Shown: positions 1 through 11,448 of the stretch, piece after piece
Layout of the letters: each line of letters starts with the position of its first letter
Position numbering within the stretch: position 1 is the stretch's first letter
Assembly: GCF_030253575.1 (NCBI RefSeq)
Contig: NC_080562.1
Location: forward strand, 43,315,852 to 43,379,851
Direction of reading: 5' to 3'
Origin: Rhododendron vialii
Lineage: Eukaryota > Streptophyta > Magnoliopsida > Ericales > Ericaceae
Length of the DNA: 64,000 nucleotides
Program-made: the position numbers and the translations under genes
The notes under the pieces: model-generated
What the model was told of the DNA's origin: nothing
Databases searched by the model: none
Seen by the model: only the letters and a program-made list of their open reading frames with translations

Positions 1-1847
1 CCAGATAGTTATTTTCAGCGGGTAAGTTTAGAGGTCTCAAAACCCAAATCGAACAGGGACATAAAATATGACGTACCAAAATTTTCAAGTTCAAGCCACT
101 ACGAGAACATAAAGAGGTGGTTCGGTTAAGGTTTTGAGAGAGGTTTTGGAGGTAATAAGTAGAGATAGATAGATAGATATAGAGATGAGAGTAGTGAGTA
201 GTGAGTGGAGAGAAAATTTATTAAAAACCGTAACAAGAGAAAGTGGGTGGTTCTGAAAATCCCAAGTGAAAATATCATTTAGTGGGCTTTTCTACTATTT
301 TTTCCTTGGTCTACATTGGGCTTTTCTCCAGGGGCTAAGCGGAAGGAGAGGAATCAAATGAGATTGGGGTGAGCACGAGCAGGCCCATGTGATTGATCCC
401 CAGACTCAGAGCCCTTCGAAGGCTAAGAGAGTTGACTACAAATCTCTGAGGAGTAATTAATTGAAGACTCTAATCACTAGACTATATAGTTCTGCATTCA
501 GAGGAGAGCACTGTTTATTTTTTTTTCTCTGTTTTTTAAATTTTTTTTTCAGTTCGTGTTAAGACTAGTCTATGTTATTGAAATGTTCAAAATACAGTCC
601 ATATATCGAAAGTACTGAATTTATATTTGAGTATTTAAGTTTAAAAAACAAACACACAGAAGGGTGGGGAGTGTGTGGTCATTTTGAAGTTCGGCCCGCT
701 TGCTTTTTTTTTTTTTTGGTGACGTTTTATACCCAATCTTTTCACCTGAGTCAAGCTGATAAACAATGACATTTTAAGTGGAAAAAAGAGAGGTTTGATT
801 AGCAAAAAGAAGGATAGGTAAAAAGGATTCTCGATGTCTCAATATTGTCCACTTGATCATGCAATCCATTTTCTCTTTCTTTCACATGTGCAATGCATGC
901 CTAGGCTTCTATCAACGACCTAATCAAAGATGACATACATCCAAATGTGTGTGCAACACGAAGCGCAAAATGCCATCTCAATTAATTTTATTCTTTAGTT
1001 CCATTTAGGCAAATAGTAAGGATGAGGATAAAAGGGGACATACAGGTCCTCTACTATATATCTAATAGATGAAATTACACTTAGCATGATTAGGTATCGG
1101 TCTGTACCGTCAAATACAGAGGAAATATATTTTTGAAAATTCCAAACTAAATAAATAACACCTCTTAGGTGGTACTGTATAAATCTTATGGAGTATATAG
1201 CTACCCTGCCAATTAAAGGTAGACTATTATCTAGACATGTGGGAACACATTTTATGGTAAGACTCTACTTCCCCTTCGATAATCAAATATATATATAGTC
1301 CAGATGAAGACAAAAAAGGCGATCCGAGAGCTAGATAACGATACGCGAAAAACTTTCTACGGCTTTAGTCATTAGAATTAATCTAGGGTGGTTGGCTAGA
1401 GAAACCCAGATCGCAGACAAGGAAATAAACTGCAAGATCTTGATTTCATGTCATGTGTTGTTCAAAGCAAAATAAATCTTGATTTCATAAGCTAGCCTGT
1501 TCCACCATAATGTATATTTAATTTAGCATAAGAACAAAGAGGAATATATATATATATAGTTTTATTGTCTTCTATATATCGTGATGTCAATGTCTCATCC
1601 CTGTAATTACCAGTATAATTATCTCGATCAAGAATCAAAGTACTGAATCTCCCCTTAATTAATTATGTTAATTAATTAGTGTTGTGTCCTCAAATTTCCT
1701 CCCACTAGAATATTGGTGCCCTTGGAAAAGTTTCCACTTAATTAATGAAATTGGTGCTTCGCGGGTAATCTTTACTTAGTCTTGGTTTGTAAGTAGCACG
1801 TTTTTCTTCTACTACTCTCGCACTACCACAAAAACGAAGAAATGGGA
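1..1847. other. Intergenic, no gene seen
   Basis: No reading frame here resembles a known protein. The first 350 bases are purine-rich on the + strand (pyrimidine-rich on the - strand), with a short GATA run near 165-180. They could be the leader of a - strand gene whose coding part lies left of the window, but nothing proves this. The rest is AT-rich, with homopolymer T runs near 515-550 and 704-718. Confidence 0.5.
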
Positions 1848-1990
1848 TAATCAAGCTTATAAAATGGGGATTTAACCAATTGGAGCTAGCTTAGTTGGTC
1901 AGGACTCTTGCATCTTACTACGAGGTTGATCAGGAGTTTGAATCTCCCCACCTGCGTTTGAGGTTAATCAAGCTTATAAAATGGGGATTT
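1848..1990 (+). mobile_element. Short tRNA-derived SINE with 26-bp target-site duplication
   Basis: An identical 26-bp sequence (taatcaagcttataaaatgg and six further bases) occurs at 1848-1873 and 1965-1990. Between the copies are about 91 bp that look tRNA-derived: a box A-like tagcttagttggtcagg near 1889 and a box B-like ggagtttgaatctccc near 1933. A near-perfect long duplication flanking a pol III-promoter-like body is the hallmark of LINE-mediated SINE insertion. The body is very short and lacks an obvious poly-A tail, so it may be truncated at its 3' end. Confidence 0.75.
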
Positions 1991-4900
1991 CTCCATTCTT
2001 TATTTATTTGTTTCTTCTATATGATAAAGACTTATTTTTTGTAATGGTTGAGTTGTAGGGCTGAGTTATCTCATGGACTTTTCACAATTGTTGTAGTGTC
2101 CCAGATTTATACTTTGTAATTCACAATGTAAATGCTCTTTAGATTTTAATAGAATCAAATAAACATGTGACCATAGATGTGAAAATAATTGCACCCTCGG
2201 TTTCATTATTCGGGATCCTAAACGAATAATCTGAGCCATTCTTATTTTTAAAATGTTACCAAGAATATAAATATATGATCAATCAAATAAATATTGCAAG
2301 TGCTTAATTGATTCATTTTTCATTCAGTTATTGGTCGTATATTAACCCTAGCCTATAGCTCTCTTCTGATAATAATCAACATTGATGCTAAATGATGTAC
2401 CGACAAATATATTGCCACGTATTATTATAATCATCCATTTTGTTTCTTGTGTGTGGATAGTAGCTCAAAATACATCACATCGATCAATCCTTTGTTTGTG
2501 CATGCATATGACTTGCTCCGGACAAGATCTTGTTGTGAATCTTCCTGATAGCAAAACCTGAACCACAAACATGCATGCACATAGACGTACGCAATTAATT
2601 ATTATCGGTTGAGGCCTAATACGGTAATGGAAAAGTTTCCAGGAAAAGGTTTGTTGTTGCACAACGGTTCACGTTTGGACTGCGGAGGTGTGGTTAGAGT
2701 GTTCACAACTGTCAGTTGGTGTTTTTAACGGTCGAGATTAAAAAAATCTTTTTCGAGGAAAAGTTAAACTTTTTCTCGGAAAAGTTTTTGAAATCTAGAC
2801 CATTAATTGAATGCAAAGATAAACGACTGTGATACAACTGCATGGGCTCTCTATGGTCCAACTGTAGAGACTATAGAGAAGCCGAGTCCTTTGCTGTTTA
2901 CAAGGGCCAGGACACCTAAGGACAGGACTCATTACAGAATTCGCTTTGCCGTTGCTAAATTGCTACTACTGCTTCATGGTATTGCTACTACCCTATAATT
3001 ACCTTAAATATTGGGTGTTGTCTTATCTGCTGCCATGGGTGATCCTAATGCTTGGCTTGTATTGCCAATTTTGTAATAGGGGCAGTGAATTTTGTGCGTT
3101 CATCGTTACTCTGTTTTTTTGTTTTTCTGGATTTTAGGTTGACTGCTTGATCAGTGGCATGTGATTGTTGCAGGGGTGAGGAGTCCATCTCGTTGGGACG
3201 TTTTTTCCGCATTGTGATGCCGTTATCTCTTTATCCTTTTAATCCCTGTAATCTTTACATGTGATTAATTAAATCCTTGTTTGCTGTTAAAAAAATTAAT
3301 ATCGATCCCAATTGCATAAATAATTAATTTGCTTAGCCAATTACCATATATGCATCCTTGTAAATTAAAATGAAGACTCATAATATAAAAATTTTCTGGG
3401 TCATACCAGAAAAATATCCGCCCATATGAATATTATTGTAGTTTGTTTACAGATGCAGCGGCAAGAAATGAAACTGCAAGTCGTAGAGAAAATATCAATA
3501 AAGTAGAGCAATCACGAAAACATAATGACATATATACGCGGTTCAGCTTCGACGCCTAAAGCCCCCAACATTAAAATTGAAAAACATCCAATAATAGTGG
3601 ACAGTAAACCTTGCAGCTGTCGAATATGGGACATGTTACGTGTTCAACTGTTTAGGCTGAATAGTTTCTTTTTTATACTAGCTAGCAAATCAGGCTGCAA
3701 GGATAGTTTCTTTTTCATCCTAGCCAGTAAATCCATGCATAGTCTCTTATCCTACTTTATTAGTCCATTTTTTACTTTCTTAGTCTCATAAACTAATGTA
3801 TACATATAACCCTAATCACCTTTTCTTGATCATGGATAATGGGTAGTCGGTGATGACATAATTGATTATTTCCCCTCAAGCGCTGCATCAATCTTTGTAA
3901 GAATAAATTACTTAATAAATACGACAATAATGAAAGGCACTTAATTACTATAATTACCCCTCAATAATGTAGCTCTTGCGTACAAAAACTTCCCACCAAA
4001 AGATGAAATTGGAGTACCACCACTTTTCAAAATTCCCCCCAATGGTATTGTTGATTCATGGGCAGCTTTCGTTCTTGTTGGCTTCCAAGTTTTGATAGGC
4101 CTAACCAAATTTTTTACTTTATCACTTTTTGATTTGGTATGCTTATTTGTGTAGGCCTACCCAATTTTTACCGAAAGCAATTAATTGGTTGAGCAATATT
4201 GCTCCATTACACCAACGACCTGATGACATGTACTTTTTTTTTTTTTTTTGTCGGAGAAAGTCAGCATTGTTAGTTGTACTTAGTGAGACTTGCAGTACCC
4301 GTCTTAATTGCATGGGAGTACATGGTGCTTATTACTTGACTACCGCTCCACTTGCTTGATGACAAGTACCTTAGTTTATTGCTTTTTGCAAAACACAAAT
4401 AAAATATTGGTTCCTGCGCTATATAAATTGAGGGAAATATATATTAAAATATTATGCACTTTTACTTAGATGTATACGATATAGTACATCTTTTTAAAAC
4501 GCCTTATATTCATAATATTCTGCATGAAATTAAATTCAAACTCGGCTTAGCTAGCCCAACAACAGCAAATAATTTCTCCATCGCCTGATCATGATGCCAT
4601 GGGTCCAGCACCTTGTAAGGTCAATGAAGGGGATCCTAGCTCAATCATCACCACCTTCCAATATAAAGGCATGATAGCATGATTTGCTTTGATGGAATTA
4701 TGATGTATGTATATGGCTCCCCACATCCAATTATAGTTCCAAATTGGAGTAGTATGTTTTTGAGAAACAACACCCTAGTGACACTTTTTGACTTGTCGAA
4801 AAATATGCTGCTTTTGTTGGCCATGCTTGCCTGTATTTATGATAACATAGAAAATTACAAGATAAAAGCAACATGGTTTCACTGGAACAAGGTGGTCCCA

Positions 4901-5044
4901 CGTAATACAGGCAATCTCGAAGAATTTCCAAGTTCCCTACTCAATATTGGAGTATCCAATAAAAAGGCTATGGCCTCGGTCATGTGTAGGATACACTTGG
5001 AATTTACAAAGAGATTTTGGTTGTGAATGATCAGCAACATCCAT
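1991..5044. other. Intergenic, repeats only
   Basis: No gene was recognised. An imperfect inverted repeat lies around 2730-2810, containing the self-complementary gaggaaaagtt/aactttttctc core. A diverged direct repeat of about 30 bp (atagtttctttttcatcctagc-like) occurs at 3659-3691 and 3703-3735. A T15 run near 4231-4248 followed by gtcggagaaag resembles the reversed 3' end of a decayed LINE. Short frames such as 4679-5026 have no family features. Confidence 0.45.
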
Positions 5045-5285
5045 GCACATGAAAATTCTCGGATGTTGATCTGGTGGTCAAGACTTGTGACTGAGGAATT
5101 TATCCCATCTTAAGTTTTTATGTTCGAAACTAATTTTCAAGTACTATCAATTTATTTTGGTTCACTGAAGATTTACCAAGTCATTAACTTAATTCAGAAC
5201 ACATGAATTAGTCAAGATGCATGCATACTGGCCCGATCAAATACCTGGTTATCCATAAAAAAGATCTATGTACATGAATTTTCAT
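5045..5285 (+). mobile_element. Diverged tRNA-derived SINE
   Basis: The segment starts with a tRNA-like head: box A-like ctggtggtcaagacttg near 5070 and box B-like tgttcgaaact near 5120. The body contains ttcactgaagatttaccaag and ends actggcccgatcaaatacc, then ttatccataaaaaa. The same 3' body occurs at 16853-16955 and, reversed, near 48600, 48715 and 50370. Imperfect acatgaaaattct/acatgaattttc repeats at about 5047 and 5271 may be the target-site duplication. Family assignment is by shared sequence within this window only. Confidence 0.6.
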
Positions 5286-5583
5286 AGTTGAGCTGAAAGG
5301 TTTTAATTTGTGCCATCTCTTAATTGCACTGCAAATCACCTACCAGGTCATCAAAATTGAGTATGTTGTACGCGTGTAAGTATATTAAATGCAATCATGA
5401 ATTCGATCAACAATATTGTTATATATGTTTGAAGTACGCGTTAGTCAACCAAATTTTAGGCTACTAAAAGGAAATTTGACAGCCGTTAAAGATTGTGCTT
5501 GGGTCATGAATTTTAAGAGGGATTAATCAGATGATAGGAAAATGTAGAAAAAAGAAGGGAAAAATCTACTTGTACGTTTAAAC

Positions 5584-5587
<4 letters not shown>

Positions 5588-5660
<73 letters not shown>
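5588..5660 (+). repeat. Compound (TG)n(AG)n microsatellite
   Basis: About 14 TG units are followed directly by about 22 AG units. It lies about 240 bp upstream of the TATA box of the LBD gene, so length changes could affect promoter spacing or GAGA-factor-type binding. That effect is inference. Confidence 0.95.
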
Positions 5661-5663
<3 letters not shown>

Positions 5664-5900
5664 CTTGTTCTTATTTTTTTGCAGGTTGTACGTACTTGTG
5701 TATTTTTACAACCTCTACGGTACATCGGTTCAGAAATTAAAGAAAAGCGCAAAATAAAATGAAATTAAAAAATTAAAATAAAGAGGTGGGACAAAGATAC
5801 TAGCAGGGGGATGTTTTTTTGTGTAAGCAAAAGCAAAATCTAAAGGCCCTTACTTAGCGTAGGACCCATTAAAGATATCCTGCCATATCTACTTTCTCAC

Positions 5901-5907
5901 TATAAAA
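5901..5907 (+). promoter_or_regulatory. TATA box of the LBD gene
   Basis: tataaaa lies 229 bp before the LBD start codon and is followed by a pyrimidine-rich stretch (ctctctccctag near 5942) typical of plant transcript starts. This gives a predicted leader of about 190-200 nt. Confidence 0.65.
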
Positions 5908-6058
5908 CACCAAACCCCCCTCTCCTTCAAGCCCCCCCTTCCTCTCTCCCTAGCTAGCTCTAATCAATTCCCACCTTTCCCTATTTGTTCGATTAAGCTA
6001 CCCTTCATTTGTCTTTTTCCCCCATCCCATCTTTGACTAAATTTTGCTACTCTTGATC

Positions 6059-6064
6059 ATGTGA
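6059..6064 (+). promoter_or_regulatory. Start-stop minimal uORF (ATGTGA) in LBD leader
   Basis: The predicted LBD leader from about 5930 to 6129 contains a single upstream ATG, at 6059, and it is followed immediately by TGA. Start-stop uORFs are known in plants to hold ribosomes at the initiation codon and lower translation of the main frame. Whether this one acts that way is inference and depends on the true transcription start. Confidence 0.5.
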
Positions 6065-6129
6065 GGCTAGTTAGTTTTGGGTACTGGTAGATAGTGTTGA
6101 GGTAGTTGCACTATACGTTGATAGAAATA

Positions 6130-8861
6130 ATGAAGGAGAATATTGGTAGTCGAAAACAAGGGGCAGCGTCCCCTTGCGCTGCATGCAAGCTCCTTCGCCG
6201 GAGGTGTGCTCACGATTGTGTGTTTGCTCCTTACTTTCCGGCTGATGAGCCGCAGAAGTTTGCTAGTGTGCATAAGGTGTTTGGCGCTAGCAATGTTAAC
6301 AAGATGTTGCAGGTAATTCAGTCTTTTCTCCACTTCAAACCCTATGCCCAGTAGACTCCTCTTATCACTATGAAGTTACACCTTTCGTGCAAGTCAGAAC
6401 TTACTCGACAATTAGTTCAGTTAAAGTTTAAGCTGTTAGAGAGATATATAAGTAATTATAATATTCATATTGTCAATATGCCCAACCCTCTCACCATGTA
6501 GCAGACCATGTAGCCAATTAAACGCTCCTCTCTATAAGTAAGCTAATCTTGTGTACATACTTCAATTATCAAGTAAACGGTAAGATTTGAACCCAAGACC
6601 TATTATTTACCCTAGTCTTTATATCTTATAGTCTAAAAGAGAGAGATAACTTTTTATATATCCTCAACAATCTCCGTGTGTGTAATTGCATGGGCTCGTG
6701 CAGCTGTGCTAGTTGTCTGTACGCATTTATAAGTTGATTATAAAACCTACTTTTATTAGCCAAAGATCATATCAAATTTGAGGTTGTTTTTAGGATATCA
6801 ACTTGAACGTACAACTTGCTTGTTCACCAAACCAATGCGGGAATGCTTCTAGCCAGTTTGAGCTAGAAGTAGGAGCAAGAAAGAATACATACTTTCTTAG
6901 TTTGGACTTATCTCCAGAAATGCACATGTTATTCCAAATCATATCTACGTACCTTCCTTAGCTAATTAATCATTTCTCTCTGCTTGTTAATCGTACGTGG
7001 TTGTGTTCTCTTAATTAATTTATTCCGGCTAAAATTATCCGCTGACTGTTTAGGGTTTTGGATTTCCCCCCGCAAAATATAGTGGAACAAATAGTTACCA
7101 AAAAAGAGAGAGGGAAACACAAAGATCACATTACAGGGAGGAACACACTGGAACCTTCTTGATTTGACTCCATCACTTTATTTTTTTATTATTAAAAGAA
7201 GGGAAAGTAAATTTATTTTAATTATTGGTAGATTAAAGTTGTTGGTTTTTAATTTAATTAGGCGAGTAGGACTATTGATTCACAATAAATTACTGGCCGT
7301 GGCGTGATGGAATCTCTTGATATCATATTATAATTTGTAAAATTAACGAATATATTAGCAGAGTGATTATTAAAGTAATTAACAGTGATTTTCAACTATG
7401 ATGTCAGTTATGGTAGTTGAGAAGGGTCCCATGCCCAACTCACCAAAACCCACTGGTGACATCTTTATTAAAGTTTATTTACCTTTTTTTTTTTAAAATC
7501 AAAATATTTACTTCACATCTTTATATATAACTGGGGTAATTACAGTGATTCTCTCCTAATGGTGGTGTTCCAGTCATTCTAAATCACTATCTATGCTACC
7601 TTTGAAAATGAAAGAGAAAGTGTTGAAATCAACTTTAGTTCGACAATATATGTTCAGACTGAATTCCATTCATCAAAAGGGGTTTAACTTCTTTATGACC
7701 ACCCCATAACTAACTTTTTTTCTTCTTCTAGTTCTTGGAATATTTGTTAAAATGATTTGAACTTTTTTTTGGAAAATTGGGTATTTCATCATTTTTTCAT
7801 CCAATACTGAATCGACAACCTATGCATCTTTATTTTTCATGGGACTTTTCGAAATTTAAAATAGCTAGCTTATTTAAAGTAAAAAAAAATTTGTGACATC
7901 ATCAAGCTGGCACTTACCAGTTACCACTAGTCAAGGTTTTAGACAAATTATTTAGAAATTAATGTACAAACATAAACGGAGATGCAAATTAAGATTTAGA
8001 TTATCTGTTCGGAAGAAAAGTATGAGTTCTGATCCATGCACTTTCGTCTGTCACCTTAGCATTTTGCAAATCGTTATCCTCAATCATCACATTATGCCGA
8101 AGCATGCTTTGAAAAACTTCACAAAATGAGTAGTTTCACCAACCTTTTATCCACCTATCGAGGCAACCTTTGAAATCTTCTTTCGGTGGTTTTCTTTGAC
8201 CATAAAAGATTGAAGAGAAGCCCCATGTTATTGTCAAAACGATTTATTTTTCAAAATTCAGCTTGATAAACGTGAACTCCTCATCACTATACGACAAATG
8301 AGCAATATATTTCCACTTTATGGTTCGGAGTAAAGTATACCCTTTCTCCATCGAGGATTTTCCAACAAATTTTCAAAGTGTAAGGTATTGAGCATGTTAC
8401 TTGGAATGTGGAAAAAAACACCATCAAGTGATGTGTCTTCAAAGACCATGACCATGCCCTTTTTTTTTTTTTTCCTCCATAAACTTTATTAATTGGTTAG
8501 GTTGTGCAATTTTCAGGAGTTGCCCGTTCACCAACGGGGCGATGCGGTTAAATCCATGGTTTACGAGGCAAACGCTAGAGTACGTGATCCGGTATACGGT
8601 TGTGTAGGGGCAATATCATCATTACAACATCAGATCGACGTTCTCCAGACCCAGTTAGCTCTAGCACAAGCCGAGGTTGTGCACATGCGGATGCGTGAAT
8701 TCTCTTCGATTTCTATTCCTCCGGCCACTAACTCACCGGAGAATGACTCGCCGTCGCCCTCCTCCAAGCTCATAACACCGTCTTCTCAGACCAAGTCCTT
8801 TTTTAACATGGACATGGTGGTTGATCATGCCAACATGGGGGATTCTTTATGGTCATGCTAG
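6130..8861 (+). CDS. LBD4-like: LOB-domain transcription factor, LBD4-like
   Basis: Two exons, 6130-6312 and 8517-8861, join in phase 0 across a 2,204-bp GT-AG intron to give 175 aa. The LOB domain is complete. The zinc-finger-like C-x2-C-x6-C-x3-C block is C16, C19, C26, C30. The GAS block starts FGAS at 51-54, a DPVYGC motif lies at 85-90, and the coiled-coil heptad L-x6-L-x3-L-x6-L/V uses L97, L104, L108 and V115. This makes it a class I LBD. The N-terminus (RKQGAASPCAACKLLRRRC) and the short tail ending SLWSC closely resemble Arabidopsis LBD4 and LBD3, which act in vascular and secondary-growth patterning. LBD proteins are nuclear and bind DNA as dimers. Length and the intron position after the GAS-block glutamine match the family. 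The start is the first family-consistent ATG; the upstream in-frame codon at 6106 is TTG. No defect was seen. Confidence 0.93.
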
Positions 8862-9092
8862 CTACCAAAAAAGGAGAGAGAAAATTGCCAGCTTAATTAG
8901 CGTGTCTTCCCTTTTTACGATTACTAGCAATCATGAGCTTTAATTCTTGATTGTCTGCCACTTTACTACTGCTGCTTTTTTCCCCTTCACTCCTCCTTGT
9001 ATGGGGAGAAGCCTATATATCTAGGGATGCTGATTATAATTATCAACCATATTGTATATAATATCGAGAGCATATAAATTAGTATGAGTTTT

Positions 9093-9094
<2 letters not shown>

Positions 9095-9125
<31 letters not shown>
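9095..9125 (+). repeat. (AT)n microsatellite
   Basis: About 15 AT units, some 235 bp past the LBD stop codon, probably in or near the 3' UTR. Confidence 0.9.
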
Positions 9126-9128
<3 letters not shown>

Positions 9129-11386
9129 GCACTTGATGTTATTTAATTAGCCTCCACTCGCAGTTTCGGTTTCATTTTTATTTATTTATATATGTTTGTT
9201 TTGGTTCTGGGGGATGATTAGTGTTTGGACGTGGATTATTGAAAACAGGTAGTAGTTGAACCAATTAAACCAACCATGAAAATATGAAACTAAAGAATCA
9301 TATGGTAATGAAAAAATTAAATTATTCTTGTTACGCCGAAAAATGCTAGTGCACTATATATCATGTGCACTGAAATTTTGACACTAACAAAAAATAATTT
9401 GGTAGTATATATTATAACTTTCCATTATATATAGTAGTATCATTCAATTTAAACGGAATTAACCTTGGGCTTAATTATGACAGGCCGCACATCTCCTATA
9501 GACAACAGGTATTTGGGCCCATCAAGATTGGTATTTTCATGTTCCCCAACAGAACCAGTGGTCTGGATTGGATTTTTTTTGGCTCTACCATAAAGAAGGC
9601 TTTTTTGTGTTTTGGTGAATTCGAAATGATTGCATAAATAAAATTACAAGTACGTAGTTCTGGGGTAACTAGTACCCCTCATGCCTTCCAAGAGTTGGAA
9701 CTTAATACAAAACGGTACCGAAACAAACTAAATAAAGGGGATCGGAAGAGGTGCTCTCAGCCATCTTTTGGAAGCAAATCGCCACATTTGTTGCTTTCTA
9801 GCAAGGTGTGCTTATAATTAACTGGTGGTTGCGGCCTAGTTCTTTCTTGGAGTAGGAACCTGTAAACAGTGATCAAATCATAGAGGTGATGATCAGTTGA
9901 AGCCGAGTTGAGCAAATTGATGACATTGGTTGCCTCTGTTTGTATTTCAACTGGCGAAAGGTTTCTTTGCTAGCTTGAGAAGCCGTATAAATTCTACTCC
10001 ATGCATATTGCCAAAGCATGATACTATACTTCTTTTTTTGATTACCCAATGCCTCTAAACTAGATTACAAGCATCTCAATTAATTTATGGAGAGTCAACC
10101 TCCCCGCCCACGAGCGGGTAACGCTATATAACATTCTTACATTAACAAAAACTATATTTGTTTATTGAATTGAAATACTGTTTGCCTTTAAGTAATGCGA
10201 CTCCATGACAACTGGATCAACGAGCTTATTAGTATTTCTTATAGAGAAGCTGCATTGAGGTTTGCTACGACTCTTATTTCACCCAAATTATAAATCGGTG
10301 AACTTTACCCTCTCTCGTAATATGAGAAAAATTTCCACTAAAATTCCTTGAGAGCAAGTTTAGCGCCGTGAGACTTCTATTTTGACACACAATGAGCATC
10401 TTCTAGCTAGCAAAAGGTGTATTCAGTGTGCCAAAATGGCTCATGAACTTATGCTTCGCCACTTACACATGCTCTAACGCTATTCTAGTCTTGACCAAAA
10501 AAAAAAAATCACATTGAATTTTTGTTCCTTTTGTGTCACTAGTACATACTAGAGTATAAAGCAGTAGGGAGGAAATAGCAAGTATTGTTTATTTGGTCCT
10601 ACGGCCTCAATACTTGCGACAACCATAACTTCACATCTCCATATATATATTAATTTGAGTAGGAGAGATTAATGCAATCAGTAGTAGTACAAATTAAAAC
10701 AGTGGCGTTGAAGAACCTAGGCCCACCGAAAGCAACCTATAAATAGCATATCATTGCTCTCACGAAATTTACCATAAATTGGTTCGAAACTATATATATG
10801 TTGTAAGATTTCGCTGCCACAAAATGATGTAGGCTAGGGGTCAACCAAGCATTGTTCCTATATGATCTCCTGGCCTGGCCCCCCAATGCATCCCTAGCCT
10901 CCCGCAGTATGTGGGTCACAATTAGTTGTTGCATTATGGGCCAGTCACTGCCGACAAATCCTGAAACGATCCCTGTGATTGATCACATATTGGACTTTAG
11001 GTTCAATCAAATAGTCTTTCTTCTTTTTGTTTTCTCAATGCATGGTGTTTTAGGCCAACTTGCTCGCACTCATCCGATGTATGTGCCAGGTAGCTAGGTA
11101 GCACTACTCTATCCCAGCCCTTAAAGTATCACTTCTAGATTTGTATAGAGTCTTGTATTTATTCTTCGAACCTATTAGGGCCTACTAGATTATCACCTTG
11201 AGATTACGACAGAAAAGGATTAATTTTAGTTCATTTATTAGTCCTGAGATGTAAATCCCAAAATAGGACAAAATATCACAAATCCACTTTCTTGATCGTT
11301 AGGCATGGGAATTAATAGGGATAGTAACGAGCGAGGTCGTGAGACCAAAATGGTTTTTGAATGGTTCCAGCCTTCCAGGGCGTATG

Positions 11387-11389
<3 letters not shown>

Positions 11390-11438
<49 letters not shown>

Positions 11439-11448
11439 GTGTGTGTGT
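11390..11448 (+). repeat. Compound (TA)n(TG)n microsatellite
   Basis: About 16 TA units, then tatg, then about 12 TG units. The overlapping reading frames with IYIYIY or CVCVCV tracts come from this repeat and are not genes. Confidence 0.95.

Noticed and set aside
2807-3137. Overlapping + strand frames of 63 codons each
   Set aside because: No family similarity, no splice context and low-complexity hydrophobic translation; judged chance frames in AT-rich DNA.
4679-5026. 115-codon + strand frame starting with ATG
   Set aside because: No recognisable domain, no promoter signals, and it ends beside a SINE; probably chance.
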